Below, piece by piece: positions 24,154 to 32,439 of a DNA stretch of 44,284 nucleotides. This DNA is from a virus. The stretch spans positions 1 to 44,284 of the IMG/VR virus record IMGVR_UViG_3300010371_000051; one strand, given 5' to 3'. A program made the position numbers and the translations under genes. The notes under the pieces were generated by a model. It searched no databases. It was not told the DNA's origin and saw only the letters and a program-made list of their open reading frames with translations. The stretch's first letter is position 1, and every line of letters starts with the position of its first letter.

Positions 24154-27047
24154 TGGCAGTACCTTCAATTATTAATCCACCGGCAGGCCCCGCGATTGCG
24201 GCTGCTGAAGCCACGGCACTTGGCATCACTTCAACCTTTGCCCTTAATGGGAGATTAACCGATTCAGTCAGTCTCCGAACGATGGCATTTAATCGGATAA
24301 GCGCGGCTGTTAGCTACTCTGGCGCGAATTATACAGCCAACTCCCCACGGTACGAGCCGTTCGTAAAGGCGTCGTTCTGCGGTGTGTCCTTCCATACCAA
24401 AGACGCCGTAAATGGGACATCGACCGTTAGGCCGATGGGAATCAAAAACAATGTCCTTCAGGGCTACGCTGCGAACTCAAGCTTCCCACAGTGGTACACC
24501 GGACCGAACTCCCAACCTTGGACACCAGTCAACAATAACGCTTCGGGACTTAGTAACTTTAACATAGCTTGGATCTTGGCGGATGGCACTATCCTAGCTG
24601 GGATTTCGCCATCTACAGCGTCCTATACAATCAAGAGGTCGATTGATGGGGGGGCTACATTTGTGGACGTGACAGGCCCTTCGGGGTCACCGTTTACCCT
24701 CGGAGTCGCGGCCAATGGAATCACTGCCACCCTTCAAGACGCCTCAGTCCTGCAAGCAGTTAACGGGACGATCATCATGGGTGAGTACCACATCGTTCCA
24801 GGCACCCAAGGATACGCTTGCAAAGTCTATCGCTCGACGGATAGCGGGGCAACGTGGGCACTTGTCTTTGCCCTTCCAACTCCGATACCTGCTCCGACGA
24901 CTAATTACCATTGGCACACCTTCGCGAAGCAGGAAGCCCTTGGAGTGTGGATCGGAATCAACGGAGACGGGAGCCTGAACCGTGGGATATGGAACTCTCT
25001 TGACGATGGTTTGACGTGGAATCGTTCAGCAGCGGCAGGCAGTTTCTATTTTCAACCGGTCGGACTTCTGGACTTTGGGGACCCCACAAGGCTATTAGTT
25101 GGATCAGATACGATCATGGAAACGTCTCTGCTCACTATCAATAGTGCAGGAACCGTACTAGCGATTACGCAGGGTTGGGACGGTGATCCTTCTCACCCGT
25201 ACTATTGGCCATTGGGCTATTTCAGAGGCGTTTTCTACTCTATCGGTACCGATTATGTCACCGCCGATGGATCAAGGCATTGCCCGTTGGTTTGTTCAAC
25301 TGACCTTGTGAACTGGGCTGCGGTATCAGAAGTTTCGATAGACGGTTCCGCTTATTCAAAGCGGATCATTGGGGTTGTAAACAATGAACTTCACGCTCAG
25401 GCTGTTTTGGCGACGGCGGCGGCAGGCCATATTTCATTCCCCCTGCCCACCGTTACAACAACTCAATCAGTCAAGGTAGATCCTCCTGCTTCGAACCTTT
25501 TGACGGGGGATAACTCTACAGATTTTGAAACTGGGATCGGTGGTCTTGTGAAAACATCTGGTTCTCCCACCATTGTGCAATCAAGCACAAACGGAGCTTG
25601 GCATGGTACTTACTACGCTCAGATCACGTACGCAGACAATTCTTGGACTATGGACCAAGCGGTAGCAACCGTCTCGACGGCGAGTATCACCGCGATTACG
25701 GGCCAGGTCTACTACGCTCAGGTTCACATGAGAAGCCCGCTCCCAGGTCAAAGAGTTCAGCTTCAGTTCTTTTCTAACGGCCAAGGCACTACAGTAGGAA
25801 CCGCGCTCCAATATTGTCTCGATAATACGTGGCGAACGTTTGACGCAATTCCTTATACGGCAGTCTCGGGGGACAACGCGGGCAACCTCAATTTACAGAT
25901 CACGATCTATAACGAAGCGTCACCCGGAAACGTCGAAGTGCATTTGGATGGCGTCATGCTTTCCACATCGTCAGGCGCTTGGACTCCTGCGGGTTTTGCG
26001 GCAGCACGAAGTCCGGAGATTCTTTCGCAAGCACTCAGAACTACAACGTCATGGACCCACGGATTTACGATTGAACCATCTAGCCAGTCAGATAAACTGA
26101 TAACGACTCACGCGCTTGTGCTATCTGGGGCGACTAATTCAAGTCCCATTTTCTGTACGGCCACAAGTGCCCACGGCTTAGCAGATGGGCAACGAGTGAC
26201 AATCGCCGGGGGGCTTGCCAATACAGCCGTAAACGGGAATTGGTATACAAAGGTTACCGGGAACTCTGCTACGACGTTCCAGCTTTACCAGGATGCCAAC
26301 CTCACTCTCAACGTGGCAGGAAACGGAACCTACACTGCCAGTTCAGCAAGCATCTCGGCGTCAAGTTTGTACGGAATTGCAACTTACCAGATTGATCCAT
26401 TGAACTACCTTGAAGTGTACTTTGATGCCAGCGACCAAACGTTTGCCATGAGGCGCACAATTGCGGGGGTAGCTCAAACGGCGGTCAAGACTACGGCCCA
26501 ATACTTCACCAAAAAGACCCGAATCAACATCACTGTCTGTTCTGATGTCAATGGGATTACTCTCATTGTCGGAAACGAGACAGATCCAATCCAGATCACA
26601 GATACCGCGTTCCTCGCATTGAATAACGCTCTCATAACGTGGCGAAATGGGACGGTTACCCAGACTTCGCAGTTGCCTATGAGGGTAGCCGATCTAGTCT
26701 TGTCTCATCGTCCAACGTCGGCGGCGAGTCTTGCAAATACCCTTGCTCCGGTTCTTTCGAACTATCAAGCAGCAGTAGCTTCGACATTCACGGTTCTATC
26801 TAATGGAGGGTCCTATGTTGGTTCAACTTACTCTGCAACCGGCACTCAGACGATAACCTTGCCCGCAACGCCATTTGTGGGAGAAACCCATCAGATAACC
26901 GATGAAGGCGGCTCAGCAGGTTCGAACAACATCACGGTAGCTGGAAACGGGAAGAATATAAACGGGGCAGCAAACATGCTGATCTCGGCAAACTTCGGCT
27001 CATTCACGATTCGCTACAACGGTACTCAGTGGATAAAGGTAGCTTAA
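24153..27047 (+). CDS. Tail fibre with Asp-box propeller and carbohydrate-binding-like domains, 964 aa
   Basis: At about residues 140-400 there are BNR/Asp-box motifs: RSIDGGATFVD (163), RSTDSGATWAL (228) and NSLDDGLTWNR (282). At about 455-620 there is a jelly-roll, CBM4/9-like region (NLLTGDNSTDFETGIGG; YYAQVHMRSPLPGQRVQLQF; GNVEVHLDGVMLSTSSG). A further strand module around SAHGLADGQRVTIAGG follows, then a LamG-like stretch, and a C-terminal fibre-tip domain ends RYNGTQWIKVA. Together these suggest surface-glycan recognition. I see no clear catalytic set. Confidence 0.8.
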   Translation: MAVPSIINPPAGPAIAAAEATALGITSTFALNGRLTDSVSLRTMAFNRISAAVSYSGANYTANSPRYEPFVKASFCGVSFHTKDAVNGTSTVRPMGIKNNVLQGYAANSSFPQWYTGPNSQPWTPVNNNASGLSNFNIAWILADGTILAGISPSTASYTIKRSIDGGATFVDVTGPSGSPFTLGVAANGITATLQDASVLQAVNGTIIMGEYHIVPGTQGYACKVYRSTDSGATWALVFALPTPIPAPTTNYHWHTFAKQEALGVWIGINGDGSLNRGIWNSLDDGLTWNRSAAAGSFYFQPVGLLDFGDPTRLLVGSDTIMETSLLTINSAGTVLAITQGWDGDPSHPYYWPLGYFRGVFYSIGTDYVTADGSRHCPLVCSTDLVNWAAVSEVSIDGSAYSKRIIGVVNNELHAQAVLATAAAGHISFPLPTVTTTQSVKVDPPASNLLTGDNSTDFETGIGGLVKTSGSPTIVQSSTNGAWHGTYYAQITYADNSWTMDQAVATVSTASITAITGQVYYAQVHMRSPLPGQRVQLQFFSNGQGTTVGTALQYCLDNTWRTFDAIPYTAVSGDNAGNLNLQITIYNEASPGNVEVHLDGVMLSTSSGAWTPAGFAAARSPEILSQALRTTTSWTHGFTIEPSSQSDKLITTHALVLSGATNSSPIFCTATSAHGLADGQRVTIAGGLANTAVNGNWYTKVTGNSATTFQLYQDANLTLNVAGNGTYTASSASISASSLYGIATYQIDPLNYLEVYFDASDQTFAMRRTIAGVAQTAVKTTAQYFTKKTRINITVCSDVNGITLIVGNETDPIQITDTAFLALNNALITWRNGTVTQTSQLPMRVADLVLSHRPTSAASLANTLAPVLSNYQAAVASTFTVLSNGGSYVGSTYSATGTQTITLPATPFVGETHQITDEGGSAGSNNITVAGNGKNINGAANMLISANFGSFTIRYNGTQWIKVA

Positions 27048-27048
27048 A

Positions 27049-27420
27049 ATGGCATCACAAAATGAACTCGTTACGATCATCGGGCCATCTTTCGACCTTA
27101 CCGCGATTGCGAACATTACGACGCTGACTACCTCATCTTTGAGGTTTAGTGTCATGTCGATCGCACTCGAAATACTCACCGCAACTACCGTCACGATCCT
27201 AAATACTGGGTCTCTAGGAGTCACAAGTTCAGGGTATGTCGATATTGCCCCCGCGCTCATCTCAGGATCGGGAGTCGTCGGGACTATGAACCCTTTGGTT
27301 CTTGTGGCTAATCCTGCGATAGTTCCTGCATCGACGGCCATCGTCTACAGAAACAGCATAGGAGCTACAGCAAGCGCCTTGACTGGCAGAATCCACATGA
27401 CAGGCTATTACCTGCTCTAA
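27049..27420 (+). CDS. Small fibre-associated protein, 123 aa
   Basis: ATG just after the previous stop. Uniform strands of Thr/Ile/Val (LTTSSLRFSVMSIALEILTA; TTVTILNTGSLGVTSSGYVD). No motif recognised. It is the last gene of the late block and ends before the strong terminator at 27444. Possibly a fibre tip, chaperone or minor virion protein. Confidence 0.6.
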   Translation: MASQNELVTIIGPSFDLTAIANITTLTTSSLRFSVMSIALEILTATTVTILNTGSLGVTSSGYVDIAPALISGSGVVGTMNPLVLVANPAIVPASTAIVYRNSIGATASALTGRIHMTGYYLL

Positions 27421-27443
27421 GCGCGTATTCAACTCGCTTAAAT

Positions 27444-27481
27444 GCCCGATCCTTCTTACGAGGGGTCGGGCTCTTTTTTTG
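27444..27481 (+). terminator. Terminator ending the late operon
   Basis: The stem GCCCGATCC...GGGGTCGGGC (9 paired bases with one T-G) runs into CTCTTTTTTT. It stops rightward late transcription before the convergent acyltransferase gene. Confidence 0.85.
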
Positions 27482-27482
27482 T

Positions 27483-28013
27483 TTAAGTCCTATGTTCACG
27501 CATAGCCGAGATTTGGGCCGGATTGCCTACGATGATCGCCATTGGAGGAAATTCGCCGCGAACGACAGAACCAGCCCCGACTATGCACCCATCCCCAATG
27601 ACAGTCCCAGGCAAAATGATGCAGCTGTCTCCTAGCCAAACATCATTGCCTATGGCAATTGGTCTTGTTGGACTTACCCCTTGTTTCAAGATGGGGATAT
27701 CAGTTCGACTGAACCGGTGATTGAGTGTCTTGATTTTGACGTTCGGACCCATGAGAACATCGCACCCAATTGAGCAAGGTCCAGCAATATTGCAGTCAAT
27801 ACCCAGACTCGACCGTGCTCCTATCTTTATGCCCTTCCCAGAACCGAAGTGAGCCCCCTGCTCGACACCTACGCACGGACCCATTTCCTCGATAAGCTTC
27901 CTAGCAAGAGTGCTACGGATCACCGTGTAAAAACTGCAAAGCGGCCAATGCGATGCAGAAGAAGAAGGCAAAAGTCTGGCAATTCTGTAAAGGCAGTAGT
28001 AGAGGTATCTCAT
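27483..28013 (-). CDS. Hexapeptide-repeat O-acyltransferase (LbH family), 176 aa
   Basis: Contains the left-handed beta-helix pattern of CysE/WbbJ-type acyltransferases: GIKIGARSSLGIDCNIAGPC, CDVLMGPNVKIKTLNHRFSR with the family's catalytic Asn-His pair, then AIGNDVWLGDSCIILPGTVI and CIVGAGSVV. The C-terminus IVGNPAQISAMR is the usual GNPA ending. Enzymes of this class transfer an acetyl or similar group from CoA (or ACP) to a sugar or serine. In a phage the likely use is host surface-sugar modification after infection, which is my inference. The start at 28013 has only a weak ribosome site. Confidence 0.85.
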   Translation of the reverse strand: MRYLYYCLYRIARLLPSSSASHWPLCSFYTVIRSTLARKLIEEMGPCVGVEQGAHFGSGKGIKIGARSSLGIDCNIAGPCSIGCDVLMGPNVKIKTLNHRFSRTDIPILKQGVSPTRPIAIGNDVWLGDSCIILPGTVIGDGCIVGAGSVVRGEFPPMAIIVGNPAQISAMREHRT

Positions 28014-28022
28014 GGCTCATAT

Positions 28023-28385
28023 TTAACGCTCGTCGCGAATGATATCAAATAGGGTCTCCACATTTGCGCCAAGATGCTTTTCAATCAAGTCGCCTAGATG
28101 CAGTTCGTCTAGGGCGTTCGTCCACTCCCAATCGTATTCTTCGAATATTTGCTTGAGTTGTGACCTTGCGGAATTCAACTGTTCTGACAGTGCTTCGATC
28201 TTATCGTAATCGGCTTCATCAGTTCTTGCGAGGTCGGCGCGGATGTATTTAACATCGTGCTTGAATACCGGTTCGTGGCACCAGGAAATTTCCTCTCCTT
28301 TGGCTGGATCGCCGTCTTGTGGTTCTCCATCGCCATACCACTGAAGCCATGAAAATCTCGGAGGCGGGTTAGGCTCGTTGCTCAT
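28023..28385 (-). CDS. Hypothetical protein, 120 aa
   Basis: Start ATG 28385 with GGAGAA upstream. The N-terminal half is Pro/Gly/Trp-rich (PPPRFSWLQWYGDGEPQDGD) and includes ISWCHEPVFKHDVKYIRAD, a pattern common in phage proteins built from a short beta region. The C-terminal half is a coiled-coil helix (KIEALSEQLNSARSQLKQIF). No family recognised. Confidence 0.65.
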   Translation of the reverse strand: MSNEPNPPPRFSWLQWYGDGEPQDGDPAKGEEISWCHEPVFKHDVKYIRADLARTDEADYDKIEALSEQLNSARSQLKQIFEEYDWEWTNALDELHLGDLIEKHLGANVETLFDIIRDER

Positions 28386-28415
28386 TCTCTTCTCCTGTCT
28401 TATATTGTGTAGGGG

Positions 28416-28736
28416 TCAAACTTCCTTGTTTTCGAGTCCGCAGTTTGAACAGATACGAATAGCGGTTTGGCCGCAGTCCTCTACGAATTCGTGGGCATCA
28501 TGCGGTTTACCAGAGCCGCATAGCGCGAAGTTCATTCGGAATTCAAGGTCAGGATCGCTGCCCCATCCTGGGCACTGAACCTTTGCTTCCCAATGCTCGA
28601 AACGGTCTGCCTTGTGCTTCAAAAATCGGCCACAACGAGCGCATTTATAGACAGGCGCTTCATAGTCCCCGTTGCCTGGAATGTCACGGACAAAGCATCC
28701 TGGCGGCATATTAAAGCTTGATCTGAGTGCGTCCAT
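28416..28736 (-). CDS. Zinc-ribbon-like protein, 106 aa
   Basis: AAGGAGAG precedes ATG 28736. Cys pairs are YKCARCGRF and RICSNCGLE, with further single Cys/His residues between, so one or two zinc sites are likely. The general role would be nucleic acid or protein binding; no exact family recognised. It shares the leftward orientation of the 28023-31199 group. Confidence 0.65.
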   Translation of the reverse strand: MDALRSSFNMPPGCFVRDIPGNGDYEAPVYKCARCGRFLKHKADRFEHWEAKVQCPGWGSDPDLEFRMNFALCGSGKPHDAHEFVEDCGQTAIRICSNCGLENKEV

Positions 28737-28748
28737 ATGTTCTCTCCT

Positions 28749-28776
28749 TCCCTCTACTTATTTTCAGGTAGAGGGA
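28749..28776. promoter_or_regulatory. Hairpin next to the ribosome site of the 28736 gene
   Basis: TCCCTCTAC / GTAGAGGGA forms a 9-bp perfect stem with a 10-nt loop. Read leftward it ends 1 nt before AAGGAG and may affect translation or message stability. Read rightward it is followed after a few bases by GTTTTTATTT and would look like a terminator, though no rightward gene uses it. Confidence 0.55.
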
Positions 28777-28792
28777 GCGTTTTTATTTGTGG

Positions 28793-29197
28793 CTAGAGTG
28801 CCGCGATTCTGGCGTCAAGTTCCTCCTCAGTCAAGGTCTCAAGACTTTCGTCTTGGCGCTTAGATTTGATCTCAAGTAGACGCTGCTTGAGTGCGCGGTT
28901 CTTGCTAGCCTCCAGTGCGGCGACGTTCTCTTCTTTCTTGATTTTTATGACCTCAAGAACGACGTCGAATTTGGTTCGAAGGTCTTCGTTTTTGATGCTC
29001 GTCTCATTTACGAACGACACGGTATCATCAGTGCTTTTAAGTTCCCGATTGATGCCGATTGCTATAGCATCGAGGTTGGCCGTGTTTGTGCGTGTTGAGC
29101 TTAATGGGATATCCCACAGGTCTTCAACCGTCAAGTGCCCTTGTGGGGTCGAGAATCGGAATTTCTTACGTGATGCGATTGCGAAAATATCTGCCAT
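28793..29197 (-). CDS. Conserved-looking phage protein, 134 aa
   Basis: ATG 29197 with GGAG upstream (MADIFAIASRKKFRFSTPQG). The N-terminal half reads LTVEDLWDIPLSS...ANLDAIAIGI; the C-terminal half is a charged helix ending LEIKSKRQDESLETLTEEEL. This arrangement recalls a small phage protein I have seen in unrelated siphoviruses and myoviruses, without an assigned function. It lies immediately downstream of the 663-aa gene. Confidence 0.7.
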   Translation of the reverse strand: MADIFAIASRKKFRFSTPQGHLTVEDLWDIPLSSTRTNTANLDAIAIGINRELKSTDDTVSFVNETSIKNEDLRTKFDVVLEVIKIKKEENVAALEASKNRALKQRLLEIKSKRQDESLETLTEEELDARIAAL

Positions 29198-29207
29198 GTT
29201 CTTACTC

Positions 29208-31199
29208 CTAGAAAAGTAGCTTAATCGTGCGGCTAAAGGACCCATGCACCTTACAGATAAGGTGGTTCCGCTGGGTTGATGAGAAGCCTAAGCCGCTCAT
29301 TTGATCGTCTGATTGATCGGTTCTCATTTTGGAACCTACAATCTCCATCGTTTTTCGATGTGGTTCGAATTCGGAGCTTAGGAATTCGTTGTAGAACCCC
29401 CGCGCTGATCCGTCGTTTTTGCAACCGTCCAGCATAAAGAAGTAGTGCTTGTTACCAAGTGATCCTTCCCAGAAGTTCGGGGAAAGCATCATAGCCGTCA
29501 CGGGTCGGAACTCCTGAGTTTGGATACCCCAGACTTCTCGAACGGCCTGCGATGACGGCAATGCGGGTATAACCTCGACTCCGCTTGCAGTAACATTAAG
29601 AAAGGCAACTGTGACTTTCGATTGTGATTTGACGGCTTCGGAATAGTGGAATTCGTGAACCGTTCCGAGAATGTCAATCTGCACATCGAAGCCGACATTG
29701 GTTGTCTCCCTCTTGCTATATTGATGGACAAAAAGCTGATAATTACCCTTCGGCATTAACCGCCAATTGTTGTAGAAGATGTTCTCTACGGGCGTTCTCG
29801 TACTGCCGCCACCTGCGTTCATGTCTACGTCAAGTTGGCCACCTGTTGTAGACCGTTTTGTCATGTAGTAAATCTCATTGCCGTTCGCCTCTTTCATGTG
29901 CAAGTCAAGATCGTCAAAGTTGTACCAAGCCAATCTACAGCAAACGTCACCGGTCACATTTCCCCCGGCTTGCTTGACTCTTTCCTTGATGGAGTCCGCT
30001 ACATCGCCATTGTAGGACCATGAGAACGGATTATCCCATTTGAACAGACTCTTGGCTGTCAGGTCTTCGGGCGCGATCAGTGAAACCAGATTCCCAGTCT
30101 GTCGATTCTCAAAAAGCACTTCCAATGACTTCGCGGTAGGGAGAATGTCTGCAATGAACTTCTCAATCGGGATCTCCTCCACCTTGTCAAAGTTCTGAGA
30201 TTGGCCTTTGGTTACAACCTCGTCAAAAACATCGCCTTTCATGCGTCTCTTGGCGCTTCTGTCCGCGAATAGGACATCAGTTACCCGAATATCCTCTAGC
30301 TTCGCATAACGCCTATCCAGTGCCGACATGAGACCAAGTTCTACTAATGCTTGCTTGGCGTTATCCCTCATTCGTGGAGTTACCAAAGCAGTAGGCCGCT
30401 TATAGTTCGTGCCCGACACCTTGTCCTCAAAGGACTTCACGGCCTTTTCGAGTTCAACCCCTTCGGAAAGATCGACCAAGAGCGTTCCGATAACATCATT
30501 TCGCATCCGGCAAATGAACGGGTTCATGGCTACCTGAGACCAAACAAATAAATCCTCGTCGGTCGTCAAAGCATCGAACTGTCTCTTTGCCGATTGGAAC
30601 GCTTCAAGTAACGCCTTTTTCTCCGATCCACGGTACAGGCTATCTTGTGAAACAAGGTCTAATACCGTTTCGATCGCATCGGGGATGATCTCCTTTAGCG
30701 ACCTTAAAAGAACATCGTGTTGTGCCCGATATTCGGACTCCTTCGGTCCTCTTTGATCCGTCGAGCATTGAAGAGCCTGGGTTAATGTGACATGGAAGTG
30801 CTCCCAGGTCAAAACTTCTTTCTCGGTTTGCTCAAAATTCTTATCGGTACCGATTTGCGGATCACAGTGAAGAAATACGTTTTCAATCGGGCATGACCGA
30901 ACGTACTCCGCAAGAGCGTTGATGGAGGGTTGATATTCTCCACCTACTTGGATGTCCCAAAGCGTGACCAGTTGGCCGTTTTGGATTGAAACCATACCGC
31001 CCGCGTTTTTGATGAACGACCGGCAACACGAACAATCATGCTCGGTTCGTTCTCGAAACTTGAGGTTCGTCCCTTCTGGGAAAGAATCTAGATAGAGCGA
31101 CCATAAGCGGTCCCTATCGTATTGCACCCTAAAGAGCGGTTGGCTCTTCATATCGTTGAATTGTCTTTGAACTGCCTGCTTACATTCTCGAAATTCCAT
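29208..31199 (-). CDS. 663-aa phage protein with YfaP/DUF2135-like domain
   Basis: ATG 31199 was chosen because AAAGGAGA lies just upstream; the longer frame to 31352 crosses the promoter. A Cys cluster comes first (HDCSCCRSFIKNAGGMV, residues 55-70), followed by a mostly helical middle. A beta domain lies at about 415-540 (RLAWYNFDDLDLHMKEANGN; GGQLDVDMNAGGGSTRTPVE), matching the DLDLH...LDVD pattern of YfaP/DUF2135 proteins. The C-terminal ~120 residues are unlike anything I know. Similar proteins occur in diverse phages, but I know of no proven function. It leads a leftward operon with the 134-aa gene. Confidence 0.7.
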   Translation of the reverse strand: MEFRECKQAVQRQFNDMKSQPLFRVQYDRDRLWSLYLDSFPEGTNLKFRERTEHDCSCCRSFIKNAGGMVSIQNGQLVTLWDIQVGGEYQPSINALAEYVRSCPIENVFLHCDPQIGTDKNFEQTEKEVLTWEHFHVTLTQALQCSTDQRGPKESEYRAQHDVLLRSLKEIIPDAIETVLDLVSQDSLYRGSEKKALLEAFQSAKRQFDALTTDEDLFVWSQVAMNPFICRMRNDVIGTLLVDLSEGVELEKAVKSFEDKVSGTNYKRPTALVTPRMRDNAKQALVELGLMSALDRRYAKLEDIRVTDVLFADRSAKRRMKGDVFDEVVTKGQSQNFDKVEEIPIEKFIADILPTAKSLEVLFENRQTGNLVSLIAPEDLTAKSLFKWDNPFSWSYNGDVADSIKERVKQAGGNVTGDVCCRLAWYNFDDLDLHMKEANGNEIYYMTKRSTTGGQLDVDMNAGGGSTRTPVENIFYNNWRLMPKGNYQLFVHQYSKRETTNVGFDVQIDILGTVHEFHYSEAVKSQSKVTVAFLNVTASGVEVIPALPSSQAVREVWGIQTQEFRPVTAMMLSPNFWEGSLGNKHYFFMLDGCKNDGSARGFYNEFLSSEFEPHRKTMEIVGSKMRTDQSDDQMSGLGFSSTQRNHLICKVHGSFSRTIKLLF

Positions 31200-31287
31200 G
31201 AGTCTCCTTTTGAAAGCTGACAGGATTGTATCACACTCCGCAATCATTGCGCACGCGATTGTATAAAATACGGTTATACTAAAATCT
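31200..31287. promoter_or_regulatory. Divergent promoter region, 663-aa gene versus RHH operon
   Basis: Leftward: TACAAT (31230-31225) lies about 25 nt before ATG 31199, with AAAGGAGA between them. Rightward: TATACT (31275-31280) ends 7 nt before ATG 31288, so that transcript is probably leaderless. GATTGTAT occurs at 31224-31231 and again at 31257-31264, a spaced direct repeat that could be an operator. Confidence 0.5.
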
Positions 31288-31467
31288 ATGGATGATCTGA
31301 GATCAAAAAGCATTGTCGTTCGCCTCACTCCGTCCGAAAAAGAGGAGTTCAACCAACGCGCAAAGCAATCAAGGCTATCTCTTTCGGCTTATGTTGTGGC
31401 ACTCCATAGAAGTTTCGGCTCAGAAGTCGTCGCGAAGTTTGCAGACAAAGGAGCTAAGGACCAATGA
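31288..31467 (+). CDS. Ribbon-helix-helix regulator, 59 aa
   Basis: Strand SIVVRLT (residues 8-14), helix PSEKEEFNQRAKQSR, then turn and second helix SLSAYVVALHRSF. This is the classic CopG/MobC-like ribbon-helix-helix plan, forming DNA-binding dimers. It is the first gene of the rightward operon and probably leaderless. It may repress its own and the divergent promoter. Its stop overlaps the next start (ATGA). Confidence 0.75.
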   Translation: MDDLRSKSIVVRLTPSEKEEFNQRAKQSRLSLSAYVVALHRSFGSEVVAKFADKGAKDQ

Positions 31468-31649
31468 GATTTGAATACATGACGCTGACGGCGAGTAGCA
31501 ATTACCGCAGGGGTCAATACGACGGCTACGACCCGGTAAGCCTCGCTTCCTTGAACGAGTACGGAAAGGCAGGTTGGGAAGTCATCGCAGTCGAGGATAT
31601 TAGCAGTGACAGCGTAAAAGTCGCTTTCCTCAAGAGGGAACTCCAATGA
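31464..31649 (+). CDS. DUF4177-like small protein, 61 aa
   Basis: Starts MRFEYMTLTASSNYRRGQYD. The tail LNEYGKAGWEVIAVEDISSD and KVAFLKREL is the pattern of small DUF4177-like proteins (strand, helix, GWE, strand, strand). No function known for these. Start and stop both overlap their neighbours by four bases. Confidence 0.7.
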   Translation: MRFEYMTLTASSNYRRGQYDGYDPVSLASLNEYGKAGWEVIAVEDISSDSVKVAFLKRELQ

Positions 31650-31873
31650 CAGAATCGCCATTAAATAATGAACAGAAAGTTTGGCCGGTTTGCGTATCGA
31701 TCCCCATCCGTAACCCCGTTACGAATCGCTTATCGATGGAATATGTAACGGAATACATGTTTAGCGCAGAAGAGCAGGCAATAGCATTTTCAGATTGGTG
31801 TCTCTCTGAGTCGGCTAAATCAGAGAAGCGTAAATCAGAAGCGATTGAACGGATACGTAAGGGGGAGTTTTAG
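31646..31873 (+). CDS. Hypothetical protein, 75 aa
   Basis: Translationally coupled to the preceding gene (ATGA). MTESPLNNEQKVWPVCVSIP, strands, then a basic helix (SAKSEKRKSEAIERIRKGEF). No motif recognised. Confidence 0.65.
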   Translation: MTESPLNNEQKVWPVCVSIPIRNPVTNRLSMEYVTEYMFSAEEQAIAFSDWCLSESAKSEKRKSEAIERIRKGEF

Positions 31874-31874
31874 A

Positions 31875-32198
31875 ATGGAGATACCGTTCAAGGAATTGGA
31901 CTTGATCGAAGTCCTACGTACGACATCGAATCAAAAAGAATGGTTCGAACGCCAAGTCGCGATGGTCAACGACGTTCGTAAAACGGGGAGGCAGAATAAG
32001 CAGGAATGCCAAGTTTGTTTCTATTCGATGAAGGTCGGTGGTGCGGCCATGACCTCATCAAAGTGCGGGATCTGCCAAACAATCCTATCGTTCGGCAGCA
32101 CGAATGTAGACCGCGTGTGCATGAATTGCGCGACCAAGCATCGCCTATGCAAGCACTGCGGCGGCGACATCGAATTTAAGCAACGGAGGAAATTATGA
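31875..32198 (+). CDS. Zinc-finger protein with two Cys clusters, 107 aa
   Basis: I chose ATG 31875 (MEIPFKELDLIEVLRTTSNQ), after GGGGGAG. The C-terminal half has CQVCFY, SKCGICQTILSF, RVCMNC and HRLCKHCGGDIEF, enough for two zinc sites in a treble-clef or ribbon arrangement. The N-terminus is helical. Likely binds nucleic acid or protein; the family is unknown to me. The stop overlaps the next mini-ORF. Confidence 0.75.
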   Translation: MEIPFKELDLIEVLRTTSNQKEWFERQVAMVNDVRKTGRQNKQECQVCFYSMKVGGAAMTSSKCGICQTILSFGSTNVDRVCMNCATKHRLCKHCGGDIEFKQRRKL

Positions 32199-32236
32199 CC
32201 TCCGATCTCCGTAAATGGAAAGAGGAACAGGGATGA
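32195..32236 (+). CDS. 13-codon coupled mini-ORF
   Basis: MTSDLRKWKEEQG begins in the stop of the previous gene (ATGA) and ends in the start of the next (ATGA), after a GGAGG site. It could be a real small peptide or just a coupler that keeps ribosomes moving between the two genes. Confidence 0.4.
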   Translation: MTSDLRKWKEEQG

Positions 32237-32439
32237 AGCAGTGGTATAAGCTTCGGAAGATCTCTCCGACATCGGGATATTTTGCCATCTGGGGCACTCA
32301 GAATTGCGTGTTCGTCTTAGTCCATCCTGAGTTACATTCCTCTCAGATTTTCAAAACCAAAGACAGGAATGCCGGAATATCAAACGTTCGTATTCTCAAT
32401 AAAGCATGGCGAGATCGCCTAAAGGCAGAGTTGAAATGA
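32233..32439 (+). CDS. Hypothetical protein, 68 aa
   Basis: ATG 32233 overlaps the mini-ORF stop. Strand-rich first half (KQWYKLRKISPTSGYFAIWG; NCVFVLVHPELHSSQ), basic C-terminus (ILNKAWRDRLKAELK). No family recognised. Stop overlaps the next start. Confidence 0.65.
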   Translation: MKQWYKLRKISPTSGYFAIWGTQNCVFVLVHPELHSSQIFKTKDRNAGISNVRILNKAWRDRLKAELK

